Translations under genes and position numbers: made by a program
Shown: one piece after another, positions 9,646 through 19,857 of the stretch
Numbering within the stretch: the first letter of the stretch is position 1
Layout of the letters: each line of letters opens with the position of its first letter
Notes under the pieces: generated by a model
Told to the model about the DNA's origin: nothing
What the model saw: only the letters and a program-made list of their open reading frames with translations
Databases searched by the model: none
Assembly: GCF_003335675.1 (NCBI RefSeq)
Contig: NZ_QPHL01000011.1
Location: 62,001 to 126,000 of the forward strand
Length of the DNA: 64,000 nucleotides
Direction: 5' to 3'
DNA from: Winogradskyella sp. KYW1333
GTDB lineage: Bacteria > Bacteroidota > Bacteroidia > Flavobacteriales > Flavobacteriaceae

Positions 9646-10020
9646 ATGCCAACAATTTCACAATTAGTACGAAAAGGAAGAGCCAAAATAACCAAGAAGA
9701 GTAAATCGGCTGCTTTAGATTCGTGTCCGCAAAGACGTGGTGTATGTACTCGTGTTTATACAACAACACCTAAGAAACCAAACTCAGCAATGCGCAAGGT
9801 AGCAAGGGTTCGTTTAACAAACGGTAACGAGGTTAATGCATACATCGGTGGAGAAGGTCACAATCTGCAGGAGCATTCGATAGTATTGGTTAGAGGTGGA
9901 AGGGTAAAAGATTTGCCAGGTGTTAGATATCACGTTGTTCGTGGAGCTTTAGATACAGCAGGTGTATCAGGTAGAACGCAACGAAGATCTAAGTATGGTG
10001 CAAAACGCCCTAAGAAGTAA
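9646..10020 (+). CDS. rpsL: 30S ribosomal protein S12
   Basis: S12, 124 residues, the usual length. It forms part of the decoding centre. The start [12 protein letters not shown], the [17 protein letters not shown] loop and the [17 protein letters not shown] loop are all present; these two loops hold the lysines whose mutation gives streptomycin resistance in other bacteria, and both lysines are wild type here. It is the first gene of the super-operon, about 40 bases after the predicted transcription start. Confidence 0.99.
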   Translation: MPTISQLVRKGRAKITKKSKSAALDSCPQRRGVCTRVYTTTPKKPNSAMRKVARVRLTNGNEVNAYIGGEGHNLQEHSIVLVRGGRVKDLPGVRYHVVRGALDTAGVSGRTQRRSKYGAKRPKK

Positions 10021-10042
10021 TTTTAAACTTTAAGAAGAAGAC

Positions 10043-10519
10043 ATGAGAAAAAGACAAGCGAAAAAAAGACCGCTTTTACCAGACCCAAAATTTAACGATC
10101 AGTTAGTGACGCGTTTCGTTAATATGATGATGTGGGACGGTAAAAAGTCTGTGGCGTTTAAAGTATTCTACGATGCTATTGATATCGTTGAGGAGAAAAA
10201 GAATGATGACGAAAAAACAGCTTTAGAAATCTGGAAAGAAGCTTTATCTAATGTAATGCCTCACGTAGAAGTACGTAGTCGTCGTGTGGGTGGTGCTACA
10301 TTCCAAATTCCAATGCAAATTCGTCCAGACCGTAAAGTTTCAACAGCAATGAAATGGTTAATAGGTTATGCTCGTAAGAGAAATGAAAAGTCTATGGCCC
10401 AAAGATTAGCTGCTGAGGTTTTAGCTGCTTCTAAAGAAGAAGGTGCTGCTGTTAAGAAAAGAGTGGACACTCACAAAATGGCAGAAGCAAACAAAGCATT
10501 CTCACACTTTAGATTTTAA
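10043..10519 (+). CDS. rpsG: 30S ribosomal protein S7
   Basis: S7, 158 residues, a primary 16S rRNA binder that nucleates the head of the small subunit. It opens MRKRQAKKR and contains the family signature in [19 protein letters not shown], ending in [15 protein letters not shown]. It lies 22 bases after rpsL and 5 bases before fusA. In E. coli S7 represses its own operon by binding the rpsL-rpsG gap; here that gap is only 22 bases and shows no convincing structure. Confidence 0.99.
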   Translation: MRKRQAKKRPLLPDPKFNDQLVTRFVNMMMWDGKKSVAFKVFYDAIDIVEEKKNDDEKTALEIWKEALSNVMPHVEVRSRRVGGATFQIPMQIRPDRKVSTAMKWLIGYARKRNEKSMAQRLAAEVLAASKEEGAAVKKRVDTHKMAEANKAFSHFRF

Positions 10520-10524
10520 TTGAA

Positions 10525-12654
10525 ATGGCACAAAGAGATTTAAAATATACAAGAAATATAGGTATTGCTGCGCATATTGATGCTGGTAAAACCACTACTA
10601 CAGAACGTATCCTTTATTACACTGGTGTTTCTCATAAAATTGGTGAGGTACATGATGGAGCGGCTACTATGGACTGGATGGAGCAAGAACAAGAAAGAGG
10701 TATTACTATTACTTCTGCTGCTACAACTTGTACATGGAATTTCCCATTAGAAAATGGACAGCCAACTAATGAAACTAAAGGATATCATTTTAATATCATC
10801 GATACTCCTGGTCACGTTGATTTCACCGTTGAGGTAAATCGTTCATTACGTGTACTAGATGGTTTAGTATTTTTATTTAGTGCAGTTGATGGTGTGGAGC
10901 CACAATCTGAAACTAACTGGAGACTAGCAGACAATTACAAAGTACCACGTATTGGATTTGTGAATAAAATGGACCGTCAAGGATCTAATTTTATGGGAGT
11001 TTGCCAACAGGTAAAAGATATGTTAGGATCTAACGCTGTACCAATTGTAATGAACATTGGTGATGAAATGGATTTTAAAGGTATTGTTGACCTGGTTAAG
11101 AACCGTGCAATTGTATGGCACGATGAAACTCAAGGAGCAACTTTTGATGTTATTGATATCCCAGAAGAATTAAAAGAAGAAGCAGCTGAATTAAGAGCTA
11201 AGCTTATTGAAGAGGTTGCAAGTTATGATGAAAATCTACTTGAGAAATTCATGGAGGATGAGGATTCTATAACTGAAGATGAAGTGCATGCCGCACTTAG
11301 AGCTGCTGTAATGGACATGTCTATTATTCCTATGATTTGTGGTTCAGCTTTTAAAAATAAAGGTGTTCAATTTTTATTAGATGCAGTTTGCCGTTACTTA
11401 CCTTCTCCCGTAGATAAGGAAGCTATTATCGGTACAGAGCCTGGAACTGACAACGAAATTGCACGTAAGCCAGATGTTAAGGAACCATTTTCTGCATTAG
11501 CATTTAAGATTGCTACTGATCCTTTCGTAGGTCGTTTGGCATTCTTTAGAGCTTATTCAGGTCGTTTAGATGCAGGTTCTTATGTGTTGAACAATCGTTC
11601 AGGCAAAAAAGAGCGTATTTCACGTATTTACCAAATGCACTCTAACAAGCAGAATGCAATTGAATATATAGAAGCTGGAGATATTGGAGCAGCCGTAGGA
11701 TTTAAGGATATTAAAACTGGAGATACCTTATCAGCTGAGAAACATCCAATTGTTCTGGAATCTATGGATTTCCCAGACCCAGTAATTGGTATTGCTGTTG
11801 AGCCAAAAACCAAGGCAGATGTTGATAAATTGGGTATGGCTTTAGCTAAGTTAGCAGAAGAAGATCCAACATTTACTGTAAGAACGGACGAAGCCTCAGG
11901 TCAGACTATTATTTCTGGTATGGGTGAGCTTCACTTAGATATTATTGTAGACCGTCTTAAGCGTGAGTTTAAGGTAGAGGTTAACCAAGGTCAACCACAG
12001 GTAGAATATAAAGAGGCTATTACTCAAGCCGCACAACACAGAGAAGTTTATAAAAAACAATCTGGTGGTCGAGGTAAGTTTGCGGATATAGTTTTTACTC
12101 TTGAGCCTGCCGAAGAAGGTAAACAAGGTCTTGAGTTTGTTTCTTCAATTAAAGGTGGTAACGTTCCAAAGGAATTTATCCCTTCAGTTGAGAAAGGCTT
12201 CAAAATGGCAATGGTTAATGGTCCATTAGCAGGATACGAAGTAGATGCAATGAAAGTTACCTTAACTGACGGTTCTTACCATGATGTAGATTCTGATCAG
12301 TTGTCATTCGAATTGGCTGCTAAACTAGGATTTAAAGCAGCGGCTAAAGCAGCTAAAGCGGTAATCATGGAGCCAATCATGAAATTAGAAGTATTAACTC
12401 CTGAAGAAAGTATGGGAGATATTGTAGGAGACCTTAACCGTCGTCGTGGTCAAGTAAACGACATGAGCGATAGAGCAGGTTCTAAAGTTGTTAAGGCTAA
12501 CGTGCCATTATCAGAAATGTTTGGGTATGTAACATCATTAAGAACGTTATCATCTGGTAGAGCAACATCAACTATGGAATTCTCACACTATGCTGAAACG
12601 CCTACAAATATTTCGGAAGAAGTTATAAAGGCAGCGAAAGGAGTTGAAGCTTAA
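10525..12654 (+). CDS. fusA: Translation elongation factor G
   Basis: EF-G, 709 residues, the GTPase that drives ribosomal translocation. G1 is [12 protein letters not shown] (about residues 18-29), G2 lies in the [12 protein letters not shown] region, G3 is [10 protein letters not shown]4 is NKMD, and G5 lies near SAF. Domains II to V follow, with the conserved GMGELHLDI and the domain IV/V segment [18 protein letters not shown]. It follows rpsG by 5 bases. The gene that normally follows in the str operon, tuf (EF-Tu), is absent; rpsJ comes next after 11 bases, fusing the str and S10 clusters. Confidence 0.99.
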   Translation: MAQRDLKYTRNIGIAAHIDAGKTTTTERILYYTGVSHKIGEVHDGAATMDWMEQEQERGITITSAATTCTWNFPLENGQPTNETKGYHFNIIDTPGHVDFTVEVNRSLRVLDGLVFLFSAVDGVEPQSETNWRLADNYKVPRIGFVNKMDRQGSNFMGVCQQVKDMLGSNAVPIVMNIGDEMDFKGIVDLVKNRAIVWHDETQGATFDVIDIPEELKEEAAELRAKLIEEVASYDENLLEKFMEDEDSITEDEVHAALRAAVMDMSIIPMICGSAFKNKGVQFLLDAVCRYLPSPVDKEAIIGTEPGTDNEIARKPDVKEPFSALAFKIATDPFVGRLAFFRAYSGRLDAGSYVLNNRSGKKERISRIYQMHSNKQNAIEYIEAGDIGAAVGFKDIKTGDTLSAEKHPIVLESMDFPDPVIGIAVEPKTKADVDKLGMALAKLAEEDPTFTVRTDEASGQTIISGMGELHLDIIVDRLKREFKVEVNQGQPQVEYKEAITQAAQHREVYKKQSGGRGKFADIVFTLEPAEEGKQGLEFVSSIKGGNVPKEFIPSVEKGFKMAMVNGPLAGYEVDAMKVTLTDGSYHDVDSDQLSFELAAKLGFKAAAKAAKAVIMEPIMKLEVLTPEESMGDIVGDLNRRRGQVNDMSDRAGSKVVKANVPLSEMFGYVTSLRTLSSGRATSTMEFSHYAETPTNISEEVIKAAKGVEA

Positions 12655-12665
12655 ATTTTAAGAAA

Positions 12666-12971
12666 ATGAGTCAAAAAATTAGAATAAAATTAAAATCTTA
12701 CGATCATAATCTAGTAGATAAGTCTGCTGATAAAATTGTAAAGACAGTAAAAAGTACAGGTGCTGTAGTAACGGGGCCAATCCCATTACCAACACACAAG
12801 AAAATTTTCACTGTATTACGTTCACCACACGTTAATAAGAAGTCAAGAGAACAGTTTCAATTAAGTTCTTACAAGAGATTATTGGATATCTATTCTTCTT
12901 CTTCAAAAACTATTGATGCTTTAATGAAGCTTGAATTACCAAGTGGAGTTGAAGTTGAGATTAAGGTGTAA
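12666..12971 (+). CDS. rpsJ: 30S ribosomal protein S10
   Basis: S10, 101 residues, a head protein of the 30S subunit that elsewhere also serves in NusB-dependent antitermination. The core is [15 protein letters not shown], then [26 protein letters not shown] and the C-terminal [11 protein letters not shown] strand. It is 11 bases after fusA. It is followed by a 125-base gap with two hairpins, the first real break in the operon. Confidence 0.99.
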   Translation: MSQKIRIKLKSYDHNLVDKSADKIVKTVKSTGAVVTGPIPLPTHKKIFTVLRSPHVNKKSREQFQLSSYKRLLDIYSSSSKTIDALMKLELPSGVEVEIKV

Positions 12972-12985
12972 GTAAGATTAACATG

Positions 12986-13058
12986 TCCCACCGATGCGGT
13001 CGAGGGAAAAACGGTAAAAATACAATTCAAGGCTGAAGCGTATTTTCAGCCTTGAGTT
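12986..13058 (+). promoter_or_regulatory. Two-hairpin RNA element between rpsJ and rplC
   Basis: Hairpin 1 has TCCC (12986-12989) and ACCG (12990-12993) pairing with CGGT (12997-13000) and GGGA (13004-13007), leaving an ATG loop and a three-base CGA bulge on the 3' side. Hairpin 2 has TCAAGGCTGAA (13027-13037) pairing with TTCAGCCTTGA (13045-13055), extended by three more pairs including a G-T, with a seven-base loop and only a short T run (TTTT, 13057-13060). No consensus promoter lies between it and rplC at 13097. It may be an attenuator, a processing site or a ribosomal-protein binding leader. Confidence 0.6.
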
Positions 13059-13096
13059 TTAAATAACAAAAAGTAAATAATTAATAAATAATAAAT

Positions 13097-13714
13097 ATGT
13101 CTGGGTTAATTGGAAAAAAAGTCGGTATGACCAGCATTTTCGATGAGAATGGAAAGAACATTCCATGTACAGTAATCGAAGCAGGTCCATGTATCGTTAC
13201 CCAAGTCAGAACTGAAGAAGTTGATGGCTATAATGCACTTCAACTAGGTTTCGATGACGCGACAGAAAAAAGCGCTACTAAGGCGGCCTTGGGCCATGCC
13301 AAAAAAGCGGGTACTTCTGTAAAACGCAAAGTCGTAGAATTCATAGGTTTTGATGAGGAGTACAAATTAGGTGATGCTGTAACAGTAGAGCATTTCATTG
13401 AAGGAGAGTTTGTTGATGTATCAGGTACATCAAAAGGTAAAGGATTCCAAGGTGTTGTTAAACGTCATGGTTTTGGTGGTGTTGGTCAAGCAACTCACGG
13501 TCAACATAACCGTTTAAGAGCTCCTGGTTCTATTGGTGCTGCTTCATATCCTGCAAGAGTTTTCAAAGGAATGAAAATGGCAGGAAGAATGGGTGGTGAA
13601 ACAGTTAAAGTTCAAAATTTAAGAGTTTACAAAGTAGTTCCAGAAAAGAACTTACTAGTCGTTAAAGGTTGTGTTCCAGGACACAAAAACTCTTATGTAA
13701 TTATTGAGAAGTAA
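13097..13714 (+). CDS. rplC: 50S ribosomal protein L3
   Basis: L3, 205 residues, an early-assembly 23S binder near the peptidyl transferase centre. The opening [13 protein letters not shown] and the central [19 protein letters not shown] with [17 protein letters not shown] are the family hallmarks; the Gln of this loop is the residue methylated in enterobacteria. The TAATG overlap with rplD (stop and start share one base) implies translational coupling. It lies 125 bases after rpsJ, behind a structured gap. Confidence 0.99.
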   Translation: MSGLIGKKVGMTSIFDENGKNIPCTVIEAGPCIVTQVRTEEVDGYNALQLGFDDATEKSATKAALGHAKKAGTSVKRKVVEFIGFDEEYKLGDAVTVEHFIEGEFVDVSGTSKGKGFQGVVKRHGFGGVGQATHGQHNRLRAPGSIGAASYPARVFKGMKMAGRMGGETVKVQNLRVYKVVPEKNLLVVKGCVPGHKNSYVIIEK

Positions 13715-14343
13715 TGAAAGTAGCAGTTTTAGATATAAACGGAAAAGACACTGGAAGAAAAGCTGAGCTTTCTAAAGAAGTGTTCGCTATTGAGCCTAAC
13801 AACCATGCTGTTTATTTAGATGTTAAGCAATACTTAGCAAATCAAAGGCAGGGTACGCATAAGGCTAAAGAAAGAGCAGAAATTACTGGAAGTACACGTA
13901 AGATAAAGAAACAAAAAGGTACAGGTACCGCGAGAGCAGGTAGTATCAAGTCTGGTGTATTCAAAGGTGGTGGTCGTATGTTTGGACCAAGACCAAGAAA
14001 TTACGGGTTTAAGTTAAACAAAAATGTTAAAAGATTAGCTCGTAAATCTGCATTAAGTATCAAGGCAAGTGACAAGTCAATTGTAGTATTAGAAGATTTT
14101 AATTTCGATGCTCCAAAGACTAAAAACTTTGTTGATGTTTTAAAGGCACTAGAGATAGAAAACAAAAAATCTTTGTTTGTATTGGGTGACACAAATAATA
14201 ATGTATATTTGTCGTCGCGCAATTTGAAAGGCTCTGAGGTTGTAACTACTTCAGAATTAAGCACTTATAAGATTATGAATGCGAATAAAGTAGTATTGTT
14301 AGAAGGTGCGTTAGAAGGAATAGAATCGAATTTAAGTAAATAG
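13714..14343 (+). CDS. rplD: 50S ribosomal protein L4
   Basis: L4, 209 residues, lining the exit tunnel. [20 protein letters not shown] followed by a [12 protein letters not shown] stretch is the tunnel-loop region of the family. The start overlaps the rplC stop by one base. In E. coli L4 represses the S10 operon by binding the leader upstream of rpsJ; here the only structured gap close by is downstream of rpsJ, at 12,986-13,058. Confidence 0.99.
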   Translation: MKVAVLDINGKDTGRKAELSKEVFAIEPNNHAVYLDVKQYLANQRQGTHKAKERAEITGSTRKIKKQKGTGTARAGSIKSGVFKGGGRMFGPRPRNYGFKLNKNVKRLARKSALSIKASDKSIVVLEDFNFDAPKTKNFVDVLKALEIENKKSLFVLGDTNNNVYLSSRNLKGSEVVTTSELSTYKIMNANKVVLLEGALEGIESNLSK

Positions 14344-14350
14344 AAGCACG

Positions 14351-14641
14351 ATGAGTATCTTAATAAAACCTATCATCACAGAAAAAGCAACAACACAAAG
14401 TGAGTTGCTTAATGCTTATGCATTTGAAGTGAGTACAAAGGCGAACAAGGTAGAAATCAAAAAAGCGGTTGAAGCTGCTTATGGAGTTTCTGTGGAAAAA
14501 GTTCGTACAATAAATGTCCGTCCAGAAAGAAGAACACGTTATACAAAAACGGGTATTCAACATGGTAAAACAAATGCTGTTAAAAAAGCAATTGTACAAC
14601 TGGCGGAAGGTGAGACAATAGATTTATACGCTAACATGTAA
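14351..14641 (+). CDS. rplW: 50S ribosomal protein L23
   Basis: L23, 96 residues, at the tunnel exit, where it docks trigger factor and SRP in other bacteria. The start is MSILIKPIITEKAT, and the body has YAFEVSTKANKVEIKKAVE and VRTINVRPERRTRYTKTG. It begins 7 bases after rplD and ends 10 bases before rplB. Confidence 0.99.
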   Translation: MSILIKPIITEKATTQSELLNAYAFEVSTKANKVEIKKAVEAAYGVSVEKVRTINVRPERRTRYTKTGIQHGKTNAVKKAIVQLAEGETIDLYANM

Positions 14642-14651
14642 TTAGACGAAA

Positions 14652-15479
14652 ATGTCAGTTAGAAAATTAAAACCAATCACATCAGCTCAGCGTTTTAGAG
14701 TAGTTAATGGATTTGACGCCATTACTACTGATAAGCCGGAGAAAAGCTTGCTTGCTCCGAAAAAAAGGTCTGGTGGTAGAAACAGTCAAGGAAAAATGAC
14801 TATGCGCTATAAAGGTGGTGGTCATAAGAAGAAGTATCGTATTATCGATTTTAAACGTAATAAAACTGGTGTTCCAGCAGAGGTTAGGTCAATTGAGTAC
14901 GATCCAAACAGAACAGCATTTATTGCACTACTTAATTATCAAGACGGCGAGAAACGTTATGTTATCGCACAAAATGGATTGCAAGTAGGGCAAAATATAG
15001 TTTCTGGTAAAAGTGGTGTAGCGCCTGAAATAGGAAATGCGATGCCTTTAAGTGAAATTCCATTAGGTACAATAGTTTCTTGTATTGAGTTACATCCTGG
15101 TCAAGGTGCTGTTATGGCACGTAGTGCTGGTGCATTTGCCCAATTAATGGCAAGAGACGGAAAGTTTGCAACAATTAAATTACCATCTGGTGAAACTAGA
15201 ATGGTATTGTCAACTTGTATGGCAACAATTGGAGTTGTATCAAACTCAGATCATCAATTAATTGTATCAGGTAAAGCTGGTAGAAGTAGATGGTTAGGAA
15301 GGCGTCCACGTACAAGACCAGTAGTAATGAACCCAGTCGACCATCCAATGGGTGGTGGTGAAGGTAAGTCTTCAGGTGGTCATCCAAGATCTAGAAACGG
15401 TATACCTGCTAAAGGTTACAGAACGCGTTCTAAGACTAAAGCGAGTAATAAGTATATTGTAGAACGTAGAAAGAAATAA
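14652..15479 (+). CDS. rplB: 50S ribosomal protein L2
   Basis: L2, 275 residues, needed for subunit joining and peptidyl transferase activity. [20 protein letters not shown] and the highly conserved C-terminal [20 protein letters not shown] loop, which contains the essential His, are intact. It lies in the middle of the S10 cluster, 10 bases after rplW and 11 bases before rpsS. Confidence 0.99.
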   Translation: MSVRKLKPITSAQRFRVVNGFDAITTDKPEKSLLAPKKRSGGRNSQGKMTMRYKGGGHKKKYRIIDFKRNKTGVPAEVRSIEYDPNRTAFIALLNYQDGEKRYVIAQNGLQVGQNIVSGKSGVAPEIGNAMPLSEIPLGTIVSCIELHPGQGAVMARSAGAFAQLMARDGKFATIKLPSGETRMVLSTCMATIGVVSNSDHQLIVSGKAGRSRWLGRRPRTRPVVMNPVDHPMGGGEGKSSGGHPRSRNGIPAKGYRTRSKTKASNKYIVERRKK

Positions 15480-15490
15480 GATAAGATAGT

Positions 15491-15769
15491 ATGGCACGTT
15501 CATTAAAAAAAGGACCTTATATCCATTATAAATTAGAAAAGAAAGTTGCAGAGAATGTAGCTTCTAATAAAAAGACTGTAATCAAGACTTGGTCTAGAGC
15601 TTCAATGATTTCTCCAGATTTCGTGGGTCAGACAATTGCTGTTCACAACGGTCGTCAATTTGTACCAGTTTATATTACTGAGAATATGGTAGGTCATAAA
15701 TTAGGAGAATTTTCACCTACAAGATCATTTAGAGGTCATGCAGGTGCAAAAAACAAAGGTAAAAAATAA
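15491..15769 (+). CDS. rpsS: 30S ribosomal protein S19
   Basis: S19, 92 residues, in the 30S head in a complex with S13. It opens [11 protein letters not shown] and carries [21 protein letters not shown] and the signature [18 protein letters not shown]. It is 5 bases before the rplV start. Confidence 0.99.
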   Translation: MARSLKKGPYIHYKLEKKVAENVASNKKTVIKTWSRASMISPDFVGQTIAVHNGRQFVPVYITENMVGHKLGEFSPTRSFRGHAGAKNKGKK

Positions 15770-15774
15770 GAATC

Positions 15775-16182
15775 ATGGGAAGTCGTAAAAAACAAATGGC
15801 TGAAGCTATTAAGGCGGAGAAGAAGCAAGTTGCTTTTGCAAAGCTAAATAACTGTCCTACATCTCCAAGAAAGATGCGTCTAGTTGCGGATTTAGTGAGA
15901 GGTCAAAAGGCAGAGAAAGCTCTTCAGATTCTTAGATTTAGCCAAAAGGAAGCATCACGTAGATTAGAAAAACTTGTTATGTCTGCAATCGCAAATTGGC
16001 AAGCAAAGAACGAAGATGCAGACGTTGAGGAAGCTGATTTATTTATTAAAGAAATCAGAGTAGATGGTGGTACAATGTTAAAAAGATTGCGTCCAGCACC
16101 TCAAGGTAGAGCACATAGAATTAGAAAAAGATCAAATCACGTAACTGTGGTAATTGATTCATTAAACAAAACACAAAGCTAA
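15775..16182 (+). CDS. rplV: 50S ribosomal protein L22
   Basis: L22, 135 residues, with a long hairpin lining the exit tunnel. [20 protein letters not shown] and the C-terminal [20 protein letters not shown] loop are typical; changes in that loop give macrolide resistance elsewhere, and none is apparent here. The N-terminal extension ([18 protein letters not shown]) is a common Flavobacteriia feature and follows rpsS by 5 bases. A later start is possible but no other ATG fits better. Confidence 0.98.
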   Translation: MGSRKKQMAEAIKAEKKQVAFAKLNNCPTSPRKMRLVADLVRGQKAEKALQILRFSQKEASRRLEKLVMSAIANWQAKNEDADVEEADLFIKEIRVDGGTMLKRLRPAPQGRAHRIRKRSNHVTVVIDSLNKTQS

Positions 16183-16191
16183 GATAGAGAT

Positions 16192-16902
16192 ATGGGACAA
16201 AAGACAAATCCAATCGGAAATCGCTTAGGAATTATCAGAGGATGGGAATCTAACTGGTACGGAGGAAACGATTATGGTGATAAACTTGCCGAAGACGATA
16301 AGATTAGAAAATACGTTCATGCTCGTTTATCAAAAGCAAGTGTGAGTAGAGTAATTATTGAGCGTACGCTTAAACTTGTAACCGTTACTATCACTACTGC
16401 CAGACCTGGTATAATTATCGGTAAAGGTGGTCAAGAGGTAGATAAGTTAAAAGAAGAGCTTAAAAAGATTACTGGTAAAGAAGTTCAGTTGAACATCTTT
16501 GAGATTAAAAGACCTGAATTAGATGCACATTTAGTAGCAGCAAGTGTCGCGCGTCAGATAGAAAGCCGAATTTCTTACAGACGTGCAATTAAAATGGCTA
16601 TCGCTGCAGCTATGCGTATGAATGCTGAAGGAATTAAAATTCAAATTAGTGGTCGTTTAAACGGTGCGGAAATGGCACGTTCAGAACACTACAAAGAAGG
16701 AAGAATTCCGTTATCTACATTTAGAGCTGATATTGATTATGCTCTTGTTGAAGCACATACTACTTATGGTAGATTAGGTGTTAAGGTGTGGATTATGAAA
16801 GGCGAAGTTTATGGAAAAAGAGAACTTTCTCCATTAGTTGGTCTTTCAAAGCAAAAAGGAAAAGGTGGACGAGGTGGAAAAAACCAACGTCGTAGAAAGT
16901 AA
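16192..16902 (+). CDS. rpsC: 30S ribosomal protein S3
   Basis: S3, 236 residues, at the mRNA entry channel. It opens [20 protein letters not shown], then has a type-2 KH domain with [15 protein letters not shown] (the GxxG loop) and the C-terminal domain with [14 protein letters not shown] and [13 protein letters not shown]. The basic Gly-rich tail ([13 protein letters not shown]) is a usual end in this phylum. Confidence 0.99.
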   Translation: MGQKTNPIGNRLGIIRGWESNWYGGNDYGDKLAEDDKIRKYVHARLSKASVSRVIIERTLKLVTVTITTARPGIIIGKGGQEVDKLKEELKKITGKEVQLNIFEIKRPELDAHLVAASVARQIESRISYRRAIKMAIAAAMRMNAEGIKIQISGRLNGAEMARSEHYKEGRIPLSTFRADIDYALVEAHTTYGRLGVKVWIMKGEVYGKRELSPLVGLSKQKGKGGRGGKNQRRRK

Positions 16903-16922
16903 TTTTTTAAAGAAAAGAAAAA

Positions 16923-17342
16923 ATGTTACAGCCTAAAAGAACAAAATTTCGTAAGCAGCAAAAGGGTCGTATGAAGGGTAATTCCGGAAGAGGACATTTG
17001 TTAACAAATGGTACATTCGGTATTAAGTCATTAGATTCTAAATTTATAACTGCTCGCCAAATAGAAGCAGCTCGTATTGCTGCAACACGTTACATGAAGA
17101 GGGAAGGATCGTTATGGATTAAAATATTTCCAGACAAGCCTATCACTAAGAAACCTCTAGAAGTACGTATGGGTAAAGGTAAAGGTGCCGTAGAATATTG
17201 GGCAGCTGTTGTAAAACCAGGACGTGTATTATTTGAAGTAAGTGGTGTACCATTAGACGTAGCTCAAGAAGCATTACGTTTAGCAGCACAAAAACTTCCT
17301 GTAAAAACTAAGTTTATCATAGCTAGAGATTACGAAGCTTAA
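16923..17342 (+). CDS. rplP: 50S ribosomal protein L16
   Basis: L16, 139 residues, near the A site. It opens [20 protein letters not shown] and carries the [20 protein letters not shown] signature that positions tRNA. It is 20 bases after rpsC and 12 bases before rpmC. Confidence 0.99.
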   Translation: MLQPKRTKFRKQQKGRMKGNSGRGHLLTNGTFGIKSLDSKFITARQIEAARIAATRYMKREGSLWIKIFPDKPITKKPLEVRMGKGKGAVEYWAAVVKPGRVLFEVSGVPLDVAQEALRLAAQKLPVKTKFIIARDYEA

Positions 17343-17354
17343 TAGAAAGATATT

Positions 17355-17546
17355 ATGAAGCAATCAGAAATTAAACAGCTTTCAGAAGCTGAGTTACAAG
17401 AAAAACTTGGTGAGACTAAAAAGAGTTATGCAGACCTAAAAATGGCTCATGCGATTTCTCCTTTAGAAAATCCAATTCAGTTACGTAACGTCAGACGTAC
17501 AGTAGCTAGATTGGCAACTGAATTAACTAATAGAGAAGGACAATAA
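17355..17546 (+). CDS. rpmC: 50S ribosomal protein L29
   Basis: L29, 63 residues, a two-helix protein near the tunnel exit. MKQSEIKQLSEAELQEKL and the closing helix NVRRTVARLATELTNRE fit the family. It sits between rplP and rpsQ as in most bacteria. Confidence 0.98.
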   Translation: MKQSEIKQLSEAELQEKLGETKKSYADLKMAHAISPLENPIQLRNVRRTVARLATELTNREGQ

Positions 17547-17563
17547 TTGTATTCTGCTGAAAG

Positions 17564-17821
17564 ATGGAAAAAAGAAATTTAAGAAAAGAACGTATAGGAG
17601 TAGTTACTAGTAACAAAATGGAGAAATCTATTGTTGTTGCTGAAGTTAAAAAAGTAAAGCACCCTATGTATGGAAAGTTCGTGTTAAAGACTAAGAAATA
17701 TGTCGCACACGATGAAACAAACGACTGCAACGAAGGAGATACTGTAAAGATCATGGAAACAAGACCTTTAAGTAAATCAAAGTGTTGGAGATTAGTAGAA
17801 ATAATTGAAAGAGCGAAGTAA
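17564..17821 (+). CDS. rpsQ: 30S ribosomal protein S17
   Basis: S17, 85 residues, a primary 16S binder with an OB fold. [19 protein letters not shown], then the [19 protein letters not shown] loop and [20 protein letters not shown] are the family core. It ends 2 bases before the rplN start. Confidence 0.99.
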   Translation: MEKRNLRKERIGVVTSNKMEKSIVVAEVKKVKHPMYGKFVLKTKKYVAHDETNDCNEGDTVKIMETRPLSKSKCWRLVEIIERAK

Positions 17822-17823
17822 TT

Positions 17824-18192
17824 ATGGTACAACAAGAATCAAGATTAAAAGTAGCTGATAACACTGGTGCAAAGGAAGTATTAACTATCCGTGTATTAGG
17901 TGGGACAAAGAAGCGTTACGCTTCAGTAGGAGATAAAATAGTAGTTTCTGTTAAAGATGCAACTCCTAACGGAAGTATTAAGAAAGGAGCTGTCTCTACA
18001 GCGGTTGTTGTACGTACTGCCAAGGAAGTAAGACGTCCAGATGGATCTTACATCAGATTTGATGATAACGCATGTGTACTATTAAATCCGCAAGGAGAAA
18101 TGAGAGGAACACGTGTATTTGGTCCTGTAGCTAGAGAACTTCGTGATAAACAATTCATGAAAATTGTATCATTGGCACCTGAAGTGCTTTAA
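17824..18192 (+). CDS. rplN: 50S ribosomal protein L14
   Basis: L14, 122 residues, at the subunit interface where the ribosome silencing factor docks. It opens [18 protein letters not shown], and the signature [19 protein letters not shown] and the end [12 protein letters not shown] are normal. Its partner in silencing, RsfS, is encoded at 45,252-45,623 in this window. Confidence 0.99.
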   Translation: MVQQESRLKVADNTGAKEVLTIRVLGGTKKRYASVGDKIVVSVKDATPNGSIKKGAVSTAVVVRTAKEVRRPDGSYIRFDDNACVLLNPQGEMRGTRVFGPVARELRDKQFMKIVSLAPEVL

Positions 18193-18204
18193 TTGATAAA
18201 AAAG

Positions 18205-18516
18205 ATGACAAAGCTTAGAATAAAATCAGGAGATACGGTACAAGTAATTGCTGGAGACCACAAAGGGTCTGAAGGTAAGGTCCTTAAAGTATTAAAAGAT
18301 AAGAACAAAGCCATCGTAGAAGGTGTGAATATGGTTAAGAAACATACTAAACCAAGTGCACAGAATCCTCAAGGTGGAATTGTAGAGAAAGAAGCATCTA
18401 TCCATATTTCTAATTTGTCTTTACTTACAGGTAAAGGTGAAACAACTAGAGTTGGTATAAGAATGGATGGTGATAAAAAAGTAAGATTTTCTAAAAAATC
18501 TAATGAAGTAATTTAG
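18205..18516 (+). CDS. rplX: 50S ribosomal protein L24
   Basis: L24, 103 residues from the ATG at 18205. It is an assembly initiator with a KOW motif ([20 protein letters not shown]). The open frame extends four codons upstream to a TTG directly after the rplN stop, but the ATG form [10 protein letters not shown] matches the usual L24 start, so I chose it. It ends 2 bases before rplE. Confidence 0.97.
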   Translation: MTKLRIKSGDTVQVIAGDHKGSEGKVLKVLKDKNKAIVEGVNMVKKHTKPSAQNPQGGIVEKEASIHISNLSLLTGKGETTRVGIRMDGDKKVRFSKKSNEVI

Positions 18517-18518
18517 TT

Positions 18519-19070
18519 ATGGCTTACGTTTCAAGATTAAAAAAAGAGTATAAGGAAAAAGTAATTCCTGCTCTTACAGAAGAATTTGGATATAATAATG
18601 TAATGCAAGTACCTAAACTAGAAAAGATAGTTCTTTCTAGAGGTGTAGGTGCCGCGGTTGCAGATAAAAAATTAATTGATCACGCTGTTGATGAATTAAC
18701 GAAGATTACAGGACAGAAAGCTGTAGCGACGATTTCTAAGAAAGACGTTGCTTCTTTTAAGTTACGTAAAGGTATGCCAATTGGTGCCAAGGTAACTTTA
18801 AGAGGCGAGCATATGTATGAGTTTTTAGATCGTTTAGTTACTTCAGCTTTACCACGAGTTAGAGATTTTAGTGGTATCAGAGCAACAGGTTTTGATGGTA
18901 GAGGAAATTATAACTTAGGTGTAACAGAACAGATTATATTCCCAGAGATTGATATTGATAAAATCAATAAAATTTCAGGTATGGATATAACATTTGTGAC
19001 TTCTGCGGAAACAGATAAAGAAGCAAAGTCATTATTAACAGAACTAGGATTACCATTTAAAAAGAATTAA
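18519..19070 (+). CDS. rplE: 50S ribosomal protein L5
   Basis: L5, 183 residues, which binds 5S rRNA in the central protuberance. [40 protein letters not shown] and [19 protein letters not shown] are the conserved blocks. It begins 2 bases after rplX and ends 2 bases before rpsN. Confidence 0.99.
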   Translation: MAYVSRLKKEYKEKVIPALTEEFGYNNVMQVPKLEKIVLSRGVGAAVADKKLIDHAVDELTKITGQKAVATISKKDVASFKLRKGMPIGAKVTLRGEHMYEFLDRLVTSALPRVRDFSGIRATGFDGRGNYNLGVTEQIIFPEIDIDKINKISGMDITFVTSAETDKEAKSLLTELGLPFKKN

Positions 19071-19072
19071 AT

Positions 19073-19342
19073 ATGGCTAAAGAATCAATGAAAGCTCGTG
19101 AGGTGAAGCGTGCAAAAATGGTTGCTAAATATGCTGAGAAAAGAAAAGCTTTAAAAGAAGCTGGAGATTACGAAGCATTGCAAAAGTTACCAAAAAACGC
19201 ATCACCAATACGTATGCACAACCGTTGTAAACTTACAGGAAGACCAAAAGGTTATATGAGACAATTTGGAATCTCTCGTGTAATGTTTAGAGAAATGGCT
19301 AACAAAGGGTTAATTCCTGGTGTGAAAAAAGCAAGTTGGTAA
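19073..19342 (+). CDS. rpsN: 30S ribosomal protein S14, zinc-independent form
   Basis: S14, 89 residues. This is the longer form without the zinc-binding CxxC pairs (one Cys, in [13 protein letters not shown]). The C-terminal [20 protein letters not shown] block is canonical. Together with the Cys-poor L36 it means that neither of these two proteins depends on zinc here. It is followed by a 104-base gap with RNA-structure potential before rpsH. Confidence 0.98.
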   Translation: MAKESMKAREVKRAKMVAKYAEKRKALKEAGDYEALQKLPKNASPIRMHNRCKLTGRPKGYMRQFGISRVMFREMANKGLIPGVKKASW

Positions 19343-19347
19343 AATTG

Positions 19348-19433
19348 AGGAAGCGAATTAGCTTCTGTACAATTATCAATATAATTATTGTATAATCGGG
19401 ATTTAGGTTCGAAAAATTCGAAAACCACTTCCT
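19348..19433 (+). promoter_or_regulatory. Structured leader between rpsN and rpsH, possible S8 site
   Basis: Three pairings are visible. AGGAAG (19348-19353) can pair with CTTCCT (19428-19433), closing the whole gap. GAAGC (19350-19354) can instead pair with GCTTC (19361-19365), so the two are mutually exclusive. TACAAT and ATTGTA arms form an internal hairpin around 19368-19392, and there is a TTCGAA/TTCGAA pair near 19408-19422. Alternative pairing just before the S8 gene is the arrangement expected of an autoregulated leader; no binding core was proved. Confidence 0.45.
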
Positions 19434-19446
19434 AAAATTTAAAACT

Positions 19447-19845
19447 ATGTACACAGATCCAATAGCGGATTATTTAACGCGAGTTAGAAATGCAGTGAAA
19501 GCAAACCACAGAGTTGTGGAGATTCCAGCATCTAACTTAAAAAAGGAGATAACTAAAATATTGTTCGATCAGGGCTATATTTTAAGTTATAAATTCGATG
19601 ACTCTTCAGTTCAGGGCTCAATAAAAATAGCTTTGAAATATAACAAAGACACAAAAGAGTCTGTCATCAAAAAAATTCAAAGAATCAGTAAACCAGGTTT
19701 ACGTAAATATGCTGGAGCTAACGAAATGCCAAGAATCTTAAATGGTCTTGGTATCGCAATTGTTTCTACTTCTCATGGAGTTATGACAGGTAAACAAGCG
19801 GAAAGAGAAAACGTTGGTGGAGAGGTATTATGTTACGTATACTAA
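19447..19845 (+). CDS. rpsH: 30S ribosomal protein S8
   Basis: S8, 132 residues, a primary 16S binder that in E. coli is also the translational repressor of the spc operon. It opens with DPIADYLTRVRNAVKA and ends with the signature STSHGVMTGKQAERENVGGE followed by LCYVY. A 104-base gap precedes it, large for this operon, with alternative RNA pairings. Confidence 0.99.
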   Translation: MYTDPIADYLTRVRNAVKANHRVVEIPASNLKKEITKILFDQGYILSYKFDDSSVQGSIKIALKYNKDTKESVIKKIQRISKPGLRKYAGANEMPRILNGLGIAIVSTSHGVMTGKQAERENVGGEVLCYVY

Positions 19846-19857
19846 AAACAGGAAATT

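Noticed and set aside
18193..18204. TTG start for rplX directly after the rplN stop
   Set aside because: The ATG at 18205 gives the family-typical N-terminus; the four extra residues have no support.
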